Shown here: piece after piece, positions 8,901-14,516 of the stretch | Layout: each line of letters opens with the position of its first letter | Numbering within the stretch: the stretch's first letter is position 1 | Source of the DNA: Candidatus Obscuribacterales bacterium | GTDB taxonomy: Bacteria > Cyanobacteriota > Vampirovibrionia > Obscuribacterales > Obscuribacteraceae | Assembly: GCA_949127735.1 (NCBI GenBank) | Contig: CASBPX010000052.1 | Coordinates: forward strand, 1 to 38,298 | Direction of reading: 5' to 3' | Length of the DNA: 38,298 nt | The notes under the pieces: model-generated | What the model was told of the DNA's origin: nothing | Databases searched by the model: none | Seen by the model: the letters and a program-made list of their open reading frames with translations, nothing else | Translations under genes and position numbers: made by a program

Positions 8901-9007
8901 GGCATCAATGCGCCGTATGAAGAAAGAATCAGGCCGAAGGCTGCCAAGCAGATTGCTGTTATGGCTATAAAATGCTTAACGCGCTTAACTTTCAAATTCT
9001 TTCTCAT
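5930..9007 (-). CDS. Periplasmic/secreted double-domain M16 zinc metallopeptidase (pitrilysin/insulinase family)
   Basis: From ATG 9007 this is a 1025-residue protein with a basic start and hydrophobic stretch (HFIAITAICLAAFGLILSSY) ending in an AxA-type site, so it is exported. The inverted zinc motif HLVEH lies at residues 97-101, with Glu about residue 177 as likely third ligand. A second M16 half starts near residue 590 (LKNGITVAVLETKLSPS); it lacks HxxEH, as is normal for the inactive partner half. Between the halves is a highly charged Lys/Asp linker (about residues 490-535). Such proteins degrade peptides in the envelope. The frame extends to GTG at 9079, adding 24 residues; the ATG is preferred because the signal peptide starts there, though the AGGAG is only 2 bases from it. 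Divergent from feoB. Confidence 0.9.
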   Translation of the reverse strand: MRKNLKVKRVKHFIAITAICLAAFGLILSSYGALMPAIAASESNSAAISEKAVQETVLANGLKVLLLEEHSFPVASSMVFYKVGSRNENIGETGLSHLVEHLLFEKVGRFRKGEMGATIARNGGMFNGFTSDDFTVFFETVSPSKLPLTLQIEAERMHAATFTAEDVQAEIKRVEKELGQEAKDPVNLLNKEVRSAAFLQHPYRNPTIGWSNDVHKLTVDDVKRHYREYYQPGNATLVVVGDFNSAVVTEQINKYFAPLPKAEPSKAVRVVEPQQIAERRVYLKHGGNSDVVAMAYHTCDFVNADAPALAVLEKLLASGVSGRLKSKMVDAKVCSSAKCTFEVKRDPGLFTVNLVSTPGTSAHKMIESFEAVMEQLRTNPVPEAELRRARNHAEFFLLSERDGPYRTAFHLGYSESIDSWKGAYTWFTKIRAVSSADIQRVAKRYFARENRYVGVLSGSTNKPVAPKLINKDKDSVDAKEHSADKKSKDKKEADKDLDKKDGKKPADKLKDLKKPKSVTSPKTACTNAADIFTRFGVHACAYKTDDAQTVGGSAPFGTSIEPISKTTVRSSSSSNLSSNPCLKKATLKNGITVAVLETKLSPSVQIVGAVKAGEAYEPTGKRGAAAVLAQLMIDGSTKFSRQSAVNLQDDLGLEPSAMIKFDSGPQWISFQSRCLTRDTGSILGILASQLRDPLLKDSDVERAKQLVIDKVKKSEDTVRARVKRALMQSLIAPNTSFYPLEPMDKARFVGNLKDSDLRDFHSQAVRPDATTIVFVGDISLNQAVELTERSFDGWTGKSTAKKVLVQPNARRMLKSSMTIDKKQDTMVTIGRLVDSGLGKSDYPLLLLADCALTSHPIFSRFAQKISGEQSLSSSLSLEDLASDVESLPGMTVWSLDIPLVSNAMPQAVKFIQNELKKFGRTGLNAEEFAEVKLYLQGALPVRWMSNSQLAARAALESVMLDGSCDPLPSIHQGIRAATLDKVNQFVRTTFKPDRATVVIAGTKQAIQQIHGVRDESGTDISGSSQ

Positions 9008-9151
9008 CACTCCTGAATGACGACCTAGCCACTGCTTCTCATAATGATATGGGCGGCGGCTGCCGCTAAAACTTACCACAGTAGTGATTAAGTCTCATGA
9101 GGCTTTGCTCAAGGGATATACAAGTGACCCCATTCTGTTGATAATTAACCC

Positions 9152-11233
9152 ATGGCCTCCACTTCAAAATTAGCAAACTCCACCTCTCGTAAGGGCGCTC
9201 GCAAGGGCGCAGCCCCACCTGGTGACGATAATCGCGCAGTGCGCAGTATTGTTCTCGTGGGCAACCCTAACGTGGGCAAATCGGTTATTTTCAATGCCTT
9301 GACCGGGTCTGACGCTGACGTCTCTAATTATCCCGGCACCACCATTGATATCGCCCGCGGTCATCTTGGCGACGATGAGCTTGCCGATACGCCTGGAGTT
9401 TATGGCGTATCAAGTTTTAATGATGAAGAGCGGGCCGCGCGAAAAATGATCATCGCCGCAGACATTGTCATTAATGTCGTGTCGGCACTGACGCTTGAGC
9501 GCGACCTTTTTCTCACCGTACAACTGGCCGAAATGGGGAAACCCATGCTCTTAGTGATCAATCAGTTTGATGAAACAATTCTGCGCGGTATCAAAATTGA
9601 TCTGGGCATTTTACGCGATGAGCTTGGTCTCGAAGTACTCACTTGCGTGGCCGTTAAAGAAGAAGGTATTGAAGAAATTAAAAATGCCATACCGCTTGCC
9701 AGGCCTGGAAAAATTAGACCAGAACTGCTCCAAATACTTAATGAAATTCGCAGTAAAGCCACGCCTGATAACGCAATTGACCAAGCCCAAGCGCTTTTAA
9801 TTGCCGAAGGTGACGAACCTACCGCCACTATTTGTGGTGTGTCCATTGCCAATCAAAGAGCAGGCATTTATGGTGCGCGCCGCAAATTTGTTAATGATTT
9901 AGCTGAAAACGCAGTGACACAAAGCGGCGTCACCAGGTCGTTTTCGAACAATCTTGGCAAATTACTATTGCATCCAATCTGGGGCTCTGCAATTTCATTT
10001 GCAGTCTGTTATTTGATTTTCTATCAAGTATTGGGCGTGTGGATTGCCGGCAACCTGGTGGACATTACCGAAAAGAAAACGATGAAAGTCTATTATGAGC
10101 CCATGGTTCGCAGAGTAGCTGCTACTGTCTTTCCGTCAACAATTACAGTGGGCGAACGCGTGTTTGATTTCCCGCAAGGTACTCTAAAAAATGAGCCCGA
10201 AAGCCAAGCTCTGGACGCCGCCATTAAAACCATTCCGGCTAACGAAATTGGTTTCAATTTCTGGTCATACAAAAACTTTCTCTCTGCTCTAGGTAACATC
10301 ATCGTTGGCGAATATGGTCTGGCAACACTGACGGTCACTTACTTACTCGGACTATTGATGCCGCTGGTAATTGGTTTTTATCTGGGCTTATCGTTGCTTG
10401 AAGACTCCGGTTATTTGCCAAGGCTGGCAGTGCTTGTTGACCGCATGATGAATAAACTTGGCCTTAATGGACGTGCCATTATTCCTCTAATACTGGGCCT
10501 TGGATGCGTCACCATGGCCACAATTACCACTCGACTTTTAACTACCAAGCGCGAAAAAATTATTGCCACGGCACTACTGGGAGTGGCAATACCTTGCTCT
10601 GCACAACTGGGAGTAGTGTCGGGCACACTGGCTAGAGCTGGTGGTGGTGCTGCCTGGGCTGTCTATCTCTTTGTTATTGTGGGAATTCTAGCCGCCACCG
10701 GGCTGCTGCTCAACGCTGTGATGCCCGGTCAATCGCAGGGCCTTATGATTGACTTGCCACCCATGCGTTTGCCTAGAGCCGACAATGTCTTGCGTAAAAC
10801 CTGGAAAAAATCTTGGAATTTTCTCGCCGACGCTACACCGATGTTCTTTCTTGCCGGTTTTATTGTCACTCTGGCTCAAATGATTGGTTTACTCGATTTG
10901 ATCATCAAAGTCTTGCAGCCCATTGTTGTTCAATGGCTATTTTTGCCGGACGACCCGCGCATACCTACTACATTTATATTAGGGATTGTCAGGCGCGATT
11001 TTGCTGCTTTTGGCTTGACCGATGTCGCATTAACACCGGTTCAGGCTGTAACCGCCATGATTGTTATTACGCTCTTTGTACCCTGCATTGCAACAGTGGG
11101 CGTAATGATCAAAGAGCGGGGCATGGCTATCGCCCTGTCAATCTGGTTCGGCTCATGGGCCGCAGCTTTCGTTATAGGCGGCGTTCTGGCGCGGATTTTG
11201 CCTTTCGTCTTCAGCCCGCTGGGCATTAAGTAG
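9152..11233 (+). CDS. feoB: Ferrous iron transporter B
   Basis: A 693-residue protein. The N-terminal G domain has G1 GNPNVGKS (37-44), G2 NYPGTT (59-64), G3 DTPG (79-82) and G4 NQFD (137-140). The C-terminal half has about eight membrane segments with the paired gate regions, GLGCVTMATITTRLL and LGVAIPCSAQLGVV, the latter carrying the conserved Cys. FeoB imports Fe2+ across the inner membrane under nucleotide control. The first 30 residues are a Ser/Lys/Arg/Ala-rich extension. No feoA or feoC is adjacent and no FeoA domain is fused. The start is ATG 9152; no good ribosome site is visible, and only one GATAAT hexamer lies upstream, too little to call a Fur box. It could import another divalent metal. 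Confidence 0.92.
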   Translation: MASTSKLANSTSRKGARKGAAPPGDDNRAVRSIVLVGNPNVGKSVIFNALTGSDADVSNYPGTTIDIARGHLGDDELADTPGVYGVSSFNDEERAARKMIIAADIVINVVSALTLERDLFLTVQLAEMGKPMLLVINQFDETILRGIKIDLGILRDELGLEVLTCVAVKEEGIEEIKNAIPLARPGKIRPELLQILNEIRSKATPDNAIDQAQALLIAEGDEPTATICGVSIANQRAGIYGARRKFVNDLAENAVTQSGVTRSFSNNLGKLLLHPIWGSAISFAVCYLIFYQVLGVWIAGNLVDITEKKTMKVYYEPMVRRVAATVFPSTITVGERVFDFPQGTLKNEPESQALDAAIKTIPANEIGFNFWSYKNFLSALGNIIVGEYGLATLTVTYLLGLLMPLVIGFYLGLSLLEDSGYLPRLAVLVDRMMNKLGLNGRAIIPLILGLGCVTMATITTRLLTTKREKIIATALLGVAIPCSAQLGVVSGTLARAGGGAAWAVYLFVIVGILAATGLLLNAVMPGQSQGLMIDLPPMRLPRADNVLRKTWKKSWNFLADATPMFFLAGFIVTLAQMIGLLDLIIKVLQPIVVQWLFLPDDPRIPTTFILGIVRRDFAAFGLTDVALTPVQAVTAMIVITLFVPCIATVGVMIKERGMAIALSIWFGSWAAAFVIGGVLARILPFVFSPLGIK

Positions 11234-11292
11234 TAGTTACAAAATATTCGTCTGCCAGCCTGCCGGTGAGCCAACGGCGGCGGACATGTTAG

Positions 11293-11298
11293 TATAAA
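11293..11298 (+). promoter_or_regulatory. Putative -10 element of the tRNA-His gene
   Basis: TATAAA lies 12 bases before the first base of the tRNA, the distance expected for a short 5' leader. No convincing -35 hexamer is seen, so this is a weak call. Confidence 0.4.
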
Positions 11299-11310
11299 AT
11301 CGCACGATAT

Positions 11311-11387
11311 GGCAGGTGTCGCCAAGTGGTTAAGGCTCCGGTTTGTGGTATCGGCACGCGCGGGTTCAAATCCCGTCATCTGCCCCA
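11311..11387 (+). tRNA. tRNA-His (anticodon GTG)
   Basis: The full cloverleaf can be drawn. The acceptor GCAGGTG pairs with CATCTGC, with the extra 5' G (11311) facing C73 (11384), which is diagnostic for histidine tRNA. The D stem is GCC/GGC, the anticodon stem CCGGT/ATCGG with loop TTGTGGT (anticodon GTG), and the T arm GCGGG-TTCAAAT-CCCGT. CCA is encoded (11385-11387). It is a single tRNA downstream of feoB with its own -10 and terminator. Confidence 0.96.
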
Positions 11388-11394
11388 TATTTGT

Positions 11395-11434
11395 GCAAAG
11401 GCTTCAACCTGATTGGTTGGGGCCTTTTGCTTTT
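11395..11434 (+). terminator. Rho-independent terminator after tRNA-His
   Basis: GCAAAGGC (11395-11402) pairs with GCCTTTTGC (11422-11430), with an inner CAACC/GGTTG stem (11405-11409 with 11415-11419), followed by TTTT. It starts 7 bases after the encoded CCA. Confidence 0.85.
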
Positions 11435-11445
11435 CAATGGTCTAA

Positions 11446-11745
11446 CTAACAATCAGACTCTAGACACATCGAGGAGACCACGAAATGATTTACACCATTG
11501 GTGTTTAGCTTTATGTCTTCCCAGATTCCCCTTTTACTTTTAAATAGATCTACCACCACCTCGTGCATCTGCAATTCCGTAGTGTCAGGTGCAAATTCTA
11601 AAACGATTGGATCAATACCATCGGGATCGTAGATTAGAACAGTCTTGCAGCCGTCTCGTATTCCATCGGGGCGGTATTGTCCTTGTGCCACCCGGTCTTC
11701 ATACGTCCTTTGAGTCATTCGATCTGTGATTCGTGCGTTTTCCAT
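11446..11745 (-). CDS. Hypothetical protein, 99 residues
   Basis: An open frame from ATG 11745, starting MENARITDRMTQRTYEDRVA and continuing with DGCKTVLIYDPDGIDPIVLE. I do not recognise a family. It is soluble, acidic in the middle, and looks like alternating strands and a helix (MHEVVVDLFKSKRGIWEDIK). It has no signal peptide. An AAAAAGG stretch lies about 9 bases before the ATG. It is convergent with the tRNA-His terminator and does not overlap it. The residue mix supports a real gene, but function is unknown. Confidence 0.55.
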   Translation of the reverse strand: MENARITDRMTQRTYEDRVAQGQYRPDGIRDGCKTVLIYDPDGIDPIVLEFAPDTTELQMHEVVVDLFKSKRGIWEDIKLNTNGVNHFVVSSMCLESDC

Positions 11746-11820
11746 TACTGGAACCTTTTTTTAACTAACTGACCAATCCCACCTTAAGCGACGAAGTTAA
11801 GTTTTAGACGGGCGGCCAAG

Positions 11821-11985
11821 CTATCTAGTGCCACTCATAACAGGGCCAACGCACCAGCCACTGTTAAGCGACTGGTTCAGAGACAAAAACGTGGCGAAGC
11901 CAAATAGAAGGCAGACCAGCGCTAGCAGCACTCGAAACATAGTTCGATCATGCATTAAAAGAAAGTGTCTAAACTTATCGCGCAT
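11821..11985 (-). CDS. Small single-pass membrane protein, 54 residues
   Basis: From ATG 11985 the protein starts MRDKFRHFLLMHDRT, then one hydrophobic segment (FRVLLALVCLLFGFATFLSL) and a short tail. The basic start and single segment suggest an N-in inner-membrane miniprotein. The frame is open upstream to 12060, but that part (MWNISRDPRPALG) looks non-native, and AGG lies near the 11985 start. An overlapping plus-strand frame (11828-12118) has poor composition. Support is only a clean hydrophobic pattern, so confidence is limited. Confidence 0.4.
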   Translation of the reverse strand: MRDKFRHFLLMHDRTMFRVLLALVCLLFGFATFLSLNQSLNSGWCVGPVMSGTR

Positions 11986-12093
11986 GGTGAAAACCTGTTC
12001 TGATCGCGCACATTGTTTTATACCCAAAGCTGGCCTCGGATCACGCGAGATATTCCACAAGGCACGACCGGCGTTAGGGGTTGTCTGTTTTCA

Positions 12094-12154
12094 TTTAAAT
12101 GGCCATATAACATTGTAATTACGGCGTAATTACAATGTTATATGGTGGTTTAAA
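12094..12154. repeat. 61-base near-perfect inverted repeat (very long hairpin)
   Basis: CCATATAACATTGTAATTAC (12103-12122) and its exact reverse complement (12126-12145) are separated by GGC. Pairing extends outward through G-T wobbles and one mismatch to TTTAAA on both sides (12094-12154), giving 29-base arms. A further copy of the outer word, GCCATTTAAA (12183-12192), is inverted relative to TTTAAATGGC (12094-12103). It lies 61 bases past the stop of the minus-strand secreted-protein gene at 12215. It could be a 3' stabilising hairpin, a terminator or a small mobile-element remnant. Confidence 0.85.
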
Positions 12155-12214
12155 GTGGAATTGAGCCACCTACTCACGAGCAGCCATTTAAACAAGAACA
12201 ATGAAATATCCGAA

Positions 12215-12904
12215 CTACTTAACTCGCTTCGGTATCAAATTTTCCCAACCCTGTTCTTTCAAAAATTCGATAAAGTTGCTGCGATAGTTGTATTTGTCGT
12301 CTTGATCCACAATTTCAAAATCAGAGACTCGACGCTCAACGTAAGAAGTGCCTGGTGGAATTTTGAAGAGTTTAAATCCATCAGCGTCAAATACGTCGCC
12401 GCTCTGGTTCTCACCTTTAACGGCACCTTCAGGCAAAGGTGTGAACAAATGCTTCTCATCATTTTGTTGAGTTTCTACAATACGATGATTGTCTTTTTTC
12501 TCGATAATGCGCAGACCGATGTAATGCATGAGCACGCTTTGATTGCTGATTTCAACTGGCTCTTCGGTCAATAGCACCACATGCTCCACAGTTTCGCCAC
12601 GGTCTATGTCATAGCGTACTTGTCGCTGTGCTTCCCAAATGCTGCCTTTGGCATCGAGCTGTTTTCCGCGGGTGCGCATTCGTTCATTGCGAACCGATAC
12701 ACCAGGTTTGATGTTGATTTTCTTTCTGATTTTGGTGCCGGCAAACCATGGTGGAATTTTGTACCACTTCTCAATTTTATCCGACGGCAAATTACGCTCA
12801 TCGTATGTAGAACCTTCGTGCAATTCTGCTCTCAAACGAAAGGGTTCTGCTTGCGCGGCTGGAGCAGCCAGGCAGAAAGCAATTGCTAAACACAAGCGTT
12901 TCAA
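12215..12904 (-). CDS. Secreted protein of unknown family, paralogue A (NO-locus associated)
   Basis: A 229-residue protein with a clear signal peptide (MKRLCLAIAFCLAAPAAQAE). I do not recognise a named family. It is plainly homologous to the protein at 16790-17506: WYKIPPWFAGT (47-57), RGKQLDAKGSIWEA (79-92), YDIDRGE (98-104) and a C-terminal FIEFLKEQGWENLIP match the other copy in the same order. Predicted form is a beta-rich domain with a C-terminal helix in the periplasm or outside. It has no Cys after the signal peptide and no heme or metal motif. It lies 5 bases after the Rrf2 regulator gene and starts with TTG at 12904; a GGAGAGG lies upstream at the end of the regulator gene. Context suggests it is made under the same NO or redox control; function is unknown. 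Confidence 0.8.
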   Translation of the reverse strand: MKRLCLAIAFCLAAPAAQAEPFRLRAELHEGSTYDERNLPSDKIEKWYKIPPWFAGTKIRKKINIKPGVSVRNERMRTRGKQLDAKGSIWEAQRQVRYDIDRGETVEHVVLLTEEPVEISNQSVLMHYIGLRIIEKKDNHRIVETQQNDEKHLFTPLPEGAVKGENQSGDVFDADGFKLFKIPPGTSYVERRVSDFEIVDQDDKYNYRSNFIEFLKEQGWENLIPKRVK

Positions 12905-12909
12905 TGCAG

Positions 12910-13350
12910 TTATTTATCCTCTCCTTCCGTCAGTGGAACAGATGCACAAAGTGGGCTTTTTGATTCTTCCACAAGTTCGCTCAAATTTGAATTGGCAAAA
13001 GCTTCTTCCACTTGTGCGGTCGCTGCCGAAAGGCGTTTGTGTAAGGGGCAGAGGTTGAATCCGTGCGATAGAAGACCAAGAGGGCATGATTTAATATGCT
13101 CAATGGGGTCGACAGAATTGATCACATCTAAAATTGAAATATCTTGCGCATCCCTTGATAGAACAAATCCTCCACCAATGCCGCGTTGCGAATTGACCAA
13201 TTTCCCTTTAACCAGCAGCTGCATAATTTTGCTTAAATAGCCGGGCGGTACTTTAGTGGTCTGAGCAATGGCCTGACCAGTTGCCGCTGATTCTTGTGTG
13301 GCAAGAAACACCATTGCACGTAAAGCGTATTCGGCGGTTTGAGAAATCAT
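12910..13350 (-). CDS. Rrf2-family transcription regulator (NsrR/IscR-like)
   Basis: A 146-residue winged-helix regulator: MISQTAEYALRAMVFLA start, recognition helix region VPPGYLSKIMQLLVKG, wing SQRGIGGGFVLSRD, as in all Rrf2 proteins. The cluster-binding loop reads SCPLGLLSHGFNLCPLHKRL: C89 and C101 are present, but the usual middle cysteine of the C-x5-C-x5-C pattern is missing, with H96 and H104 nearby. A further C135 lies near the end. It may hold an Fe-S cluster with a non-Cys ligand or sense by thiols. It is divergent from the rubredoxin-RIC-NO reductase genes, which fits an NO-responsive repressor; identical ATAAAAAGGTA elements lie in both promoter regions. Calling it NsrR would go beyond the sequence. 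Confidence 0.9.
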   Translation of the reverse strand: MISQTAEYALRAMVFLATQESAATGQAIAQTTKVPPGYLSKIMQLLVKGKLVNSQRGIGGGFVLSRDAQDISILDVINSVDPIEHIKSCPLGLLSHGFNLCPLHKRLSAATAQVEEAFANSNLSELVEESKSPLCASVPLTEGEDK

Positions 13351-13373
13351 GCAAATCCTATAGCATACAAGTT

Positions 13374-13384
13374 TACCTTTTTAT
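13374..13384 (-). promoter_or_regulatory. Candidate operator before the Rrf2 gene
   Basis: On the minus strand this reads ATAAAAAGGTA, identical over 11 bases to the element at 13445-13455 on the plus strand, with further similarity downstream (AACTTGTAT against CATTTGATT). It ends 24 bases before the regulator's ATG, as expected for autoregulation. Confidence 0.5.
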
Positions 13385-13414
13385 ACAAAATACCACAGAA
13401 TGGCACTCTTGAGG

Positions 13415-13460
13415 TTGACACGGTCTAGTCGAGTGCTATTATGGATAAAAAGGTACATTT
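13415..13460 (+). promoter_or_regulatory. Sigma70-type promoter with overlapping candidate operator (NO detoxification arm)
   Basis: TTGACA (13415-13420), 16 bases, TATTAT (13437-13442). The predicted start near 13449 falls inside ATAAAAAGGTA (13445-13455), which is part of the dyad AAA-G-GTAC-A-TTT (13449-13460). A repressor bound here would block polymerase. AGGAG lies 5 bases before the rubredoxin ATG. Confidence 0.62.
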
Positions 13461-13479
13461 GATTTAATTAGGAGCAGCT

Positions 13480-13683
13480 ATGAAATTTATATGCACACAG
13501 TGCAATTACATCCTCGAAGAGGAAAAAGGGCTCGCAGCTTCCGGCATCGAGGCCGGTACCAAATTTGAAAATATCGCCGAAGACTGGCAGTGTCCCGACT
13601 GCTCTGCAACCAAAGAATATTTTCAAAACTGCTCCTGCGTAAGCGTTGCGGAAGCCGAAACAAATTTAGTCAGCAAAACGTAG
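13480..13683 (+). CDS. Rubredoxin-like electron-transfer protein
   Basis: A 67-residue protein with the two rubredoxin knuckles CTQC (Cys5, Cys8) and CPDC (Cys38, Cys41), the W-x-C-P-x-C context and a Tyr after the first knuckle (CNY). It should hold one iron with four Cys and pass single electrons in the cytoplasm. Two additional Cys (51 and 53) and a 15-residue tail are unusual for the family. It is the first gene after the regulated promoter and lies 20 bases before the di-iron repair gene, so it may supply electrons to that protein or to another NO or oxygen detoxification step. It could also be called a rubredoxin-fold Fe protein of other use. Confidence 0.85.
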   Translation: MKFICTQCNYILEEEKGLAASGIEAGTKFENIAEDWQCPDCSATKEYFQNCSCVSVAEAETNLVSKT

Positions 13684-13703
13684 GTTAGACAGCAAGGAGA
13701 ATC

Positions 13704-13967
13704 ATGAACAATTTTAGCCAGGCATCAGTTGGTATGCTCGTTGCCGAGCAACCATTGAGGGCGGCAGTATTCGATCGCTTCGGTATAGACTTTTGCTGTG
13801 GTGGCAAACAGACTCTTGAAGCCGCATGCCTGGCAACGGCACACGACATTGAGCTGGTGATTGCAGAAATTGAAAACAGCGATCGAATGGCCATAGGTGC
13901 AACTGGCTCAACGCATCGCTTAGCGATCTCGTCGATCATATTGAAACCACTCACCACGTTTATTTAA
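13704..13967 (+). pseudogene. RIC/ScdA/YtfE-type iron-sulfur repair protein, N-terminal part before frameshift
   Basis: The first 65 or so residues are a typical ScdA N-terminal domain: VGMLVAEQPLRAAVFDRFGI followed by DFCCGGKQTLEAAC with Cys31 and Cys32. After about residue 58 (VIAEIENSDR) the frame runs into unrelated sequence and stops at 13967, while the hemerythrin-like part continues in the -1 frame (13874-14410). One missing base between 13874 and about 13910 would join the two into one protein near 235 residues, the normal length. This is either a true mutation or a sequencing error. AGGAG lies just upstream of the ATG. RIC proteins restore Fe-S clusters damaged by NO, so the neighbourhood fits well. 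Confidence 0.8.
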
Positions 13968-14410
13968 AAGCCGAACTTCCGCGACTGCAGGCACTGGCCG
14001 AAAAAGTTGCCCGAGTGCACGGGCAGAAAGAGCCGCGGCTGCTGAAAGTAGCAGCGATTTTTGCAGAGATGAGTCAAGCGATTCTACTACATACAGAAAA
14101 TGAAGAAGCGGTGCTATTTCCATTCATACGCCAACTTGACAGCAAAAGACAAACGCTGTCCGGTGAATGCAAAACAAGTACCGTTGCCAATTTTCACATG
14201 CTAGAAGCGGAGCACAACGACGCCGGCATTGCCCTAATGGAAATGCGTCAATTGACAGATCAATATTCCACTCCAGACTACGGCTGCCAAAGCTGGCAAG
14301 CTCTTACGGCCGGGCTAGCTCATCTTGACCAAGATCTGCGCACACACATTCACAAAGAAAATACTCTACTTTTTCCTAAGGCCAGAGCAAAAGAATTGCA
14401 AATCGTCTGA
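13874..14410 (+). pseudogene. RIC/ScdA/YtfE-type iron-sulfur repair protein, C-terminal hemerythrin-like part
   Basis: This is the open part of the second frame after a TGA at 13871; its first in-frame ATG is at 14015. It encodes the di-iron four-helix domain: DLVDHIETTHHVYLKAELPR, HTENEEAVLFPFIRQL, MLEAEHNDAGIALMEMR and HIHKENTLLFPKA, with the His and Glu ligands of the family in place. The segment DLVDHIETTHH is coded only in this frame (before 14015), so the ORF starting at 14015 alone would lack the first helix and a metal ligand. It belongs with the fragment at 13704. No slippery heptamer is seen at the junction, so programmed frameshifting is unlikely. Confidence 0.8.
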
Positions 14411-14516
14411 CCCAAACTTTATCTGTTCAACACTACACACATGAGCGTCTTCCCTGCGGTGTTAGCTGCTAGCATGGCGGGGCAAAAATAGCGCTTAACG
14501 TTCACTGGGAGGGCGT

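Noticed and set aside
9120-9151. Fur box before feoB
   Set aside because: Only one GATAAT hexamer is present; a Fur site needs at least two or three adjoining units.
12094-12192. Complete insertion sequence around the long palindrome
   Set aside because: No transposase frame and at most a 2-base flanking repeat (CA), which can be chance; only a palindrome is claimed.
12155-12574. Plus-strand ORF of 139 codons
   Set aside because: It lies opposite the secreted paralogue A gene, which has a signal peptide and a homologue; the plus frame has no recognisable pattern.
13860-13910. Programmed -1 frameshift in the RIC gene
   Set aside because: No X-XXY-YYZ heptamer and no clear downstream stem-loop lie at the junction, so a mutation or sequencing error is more likely.
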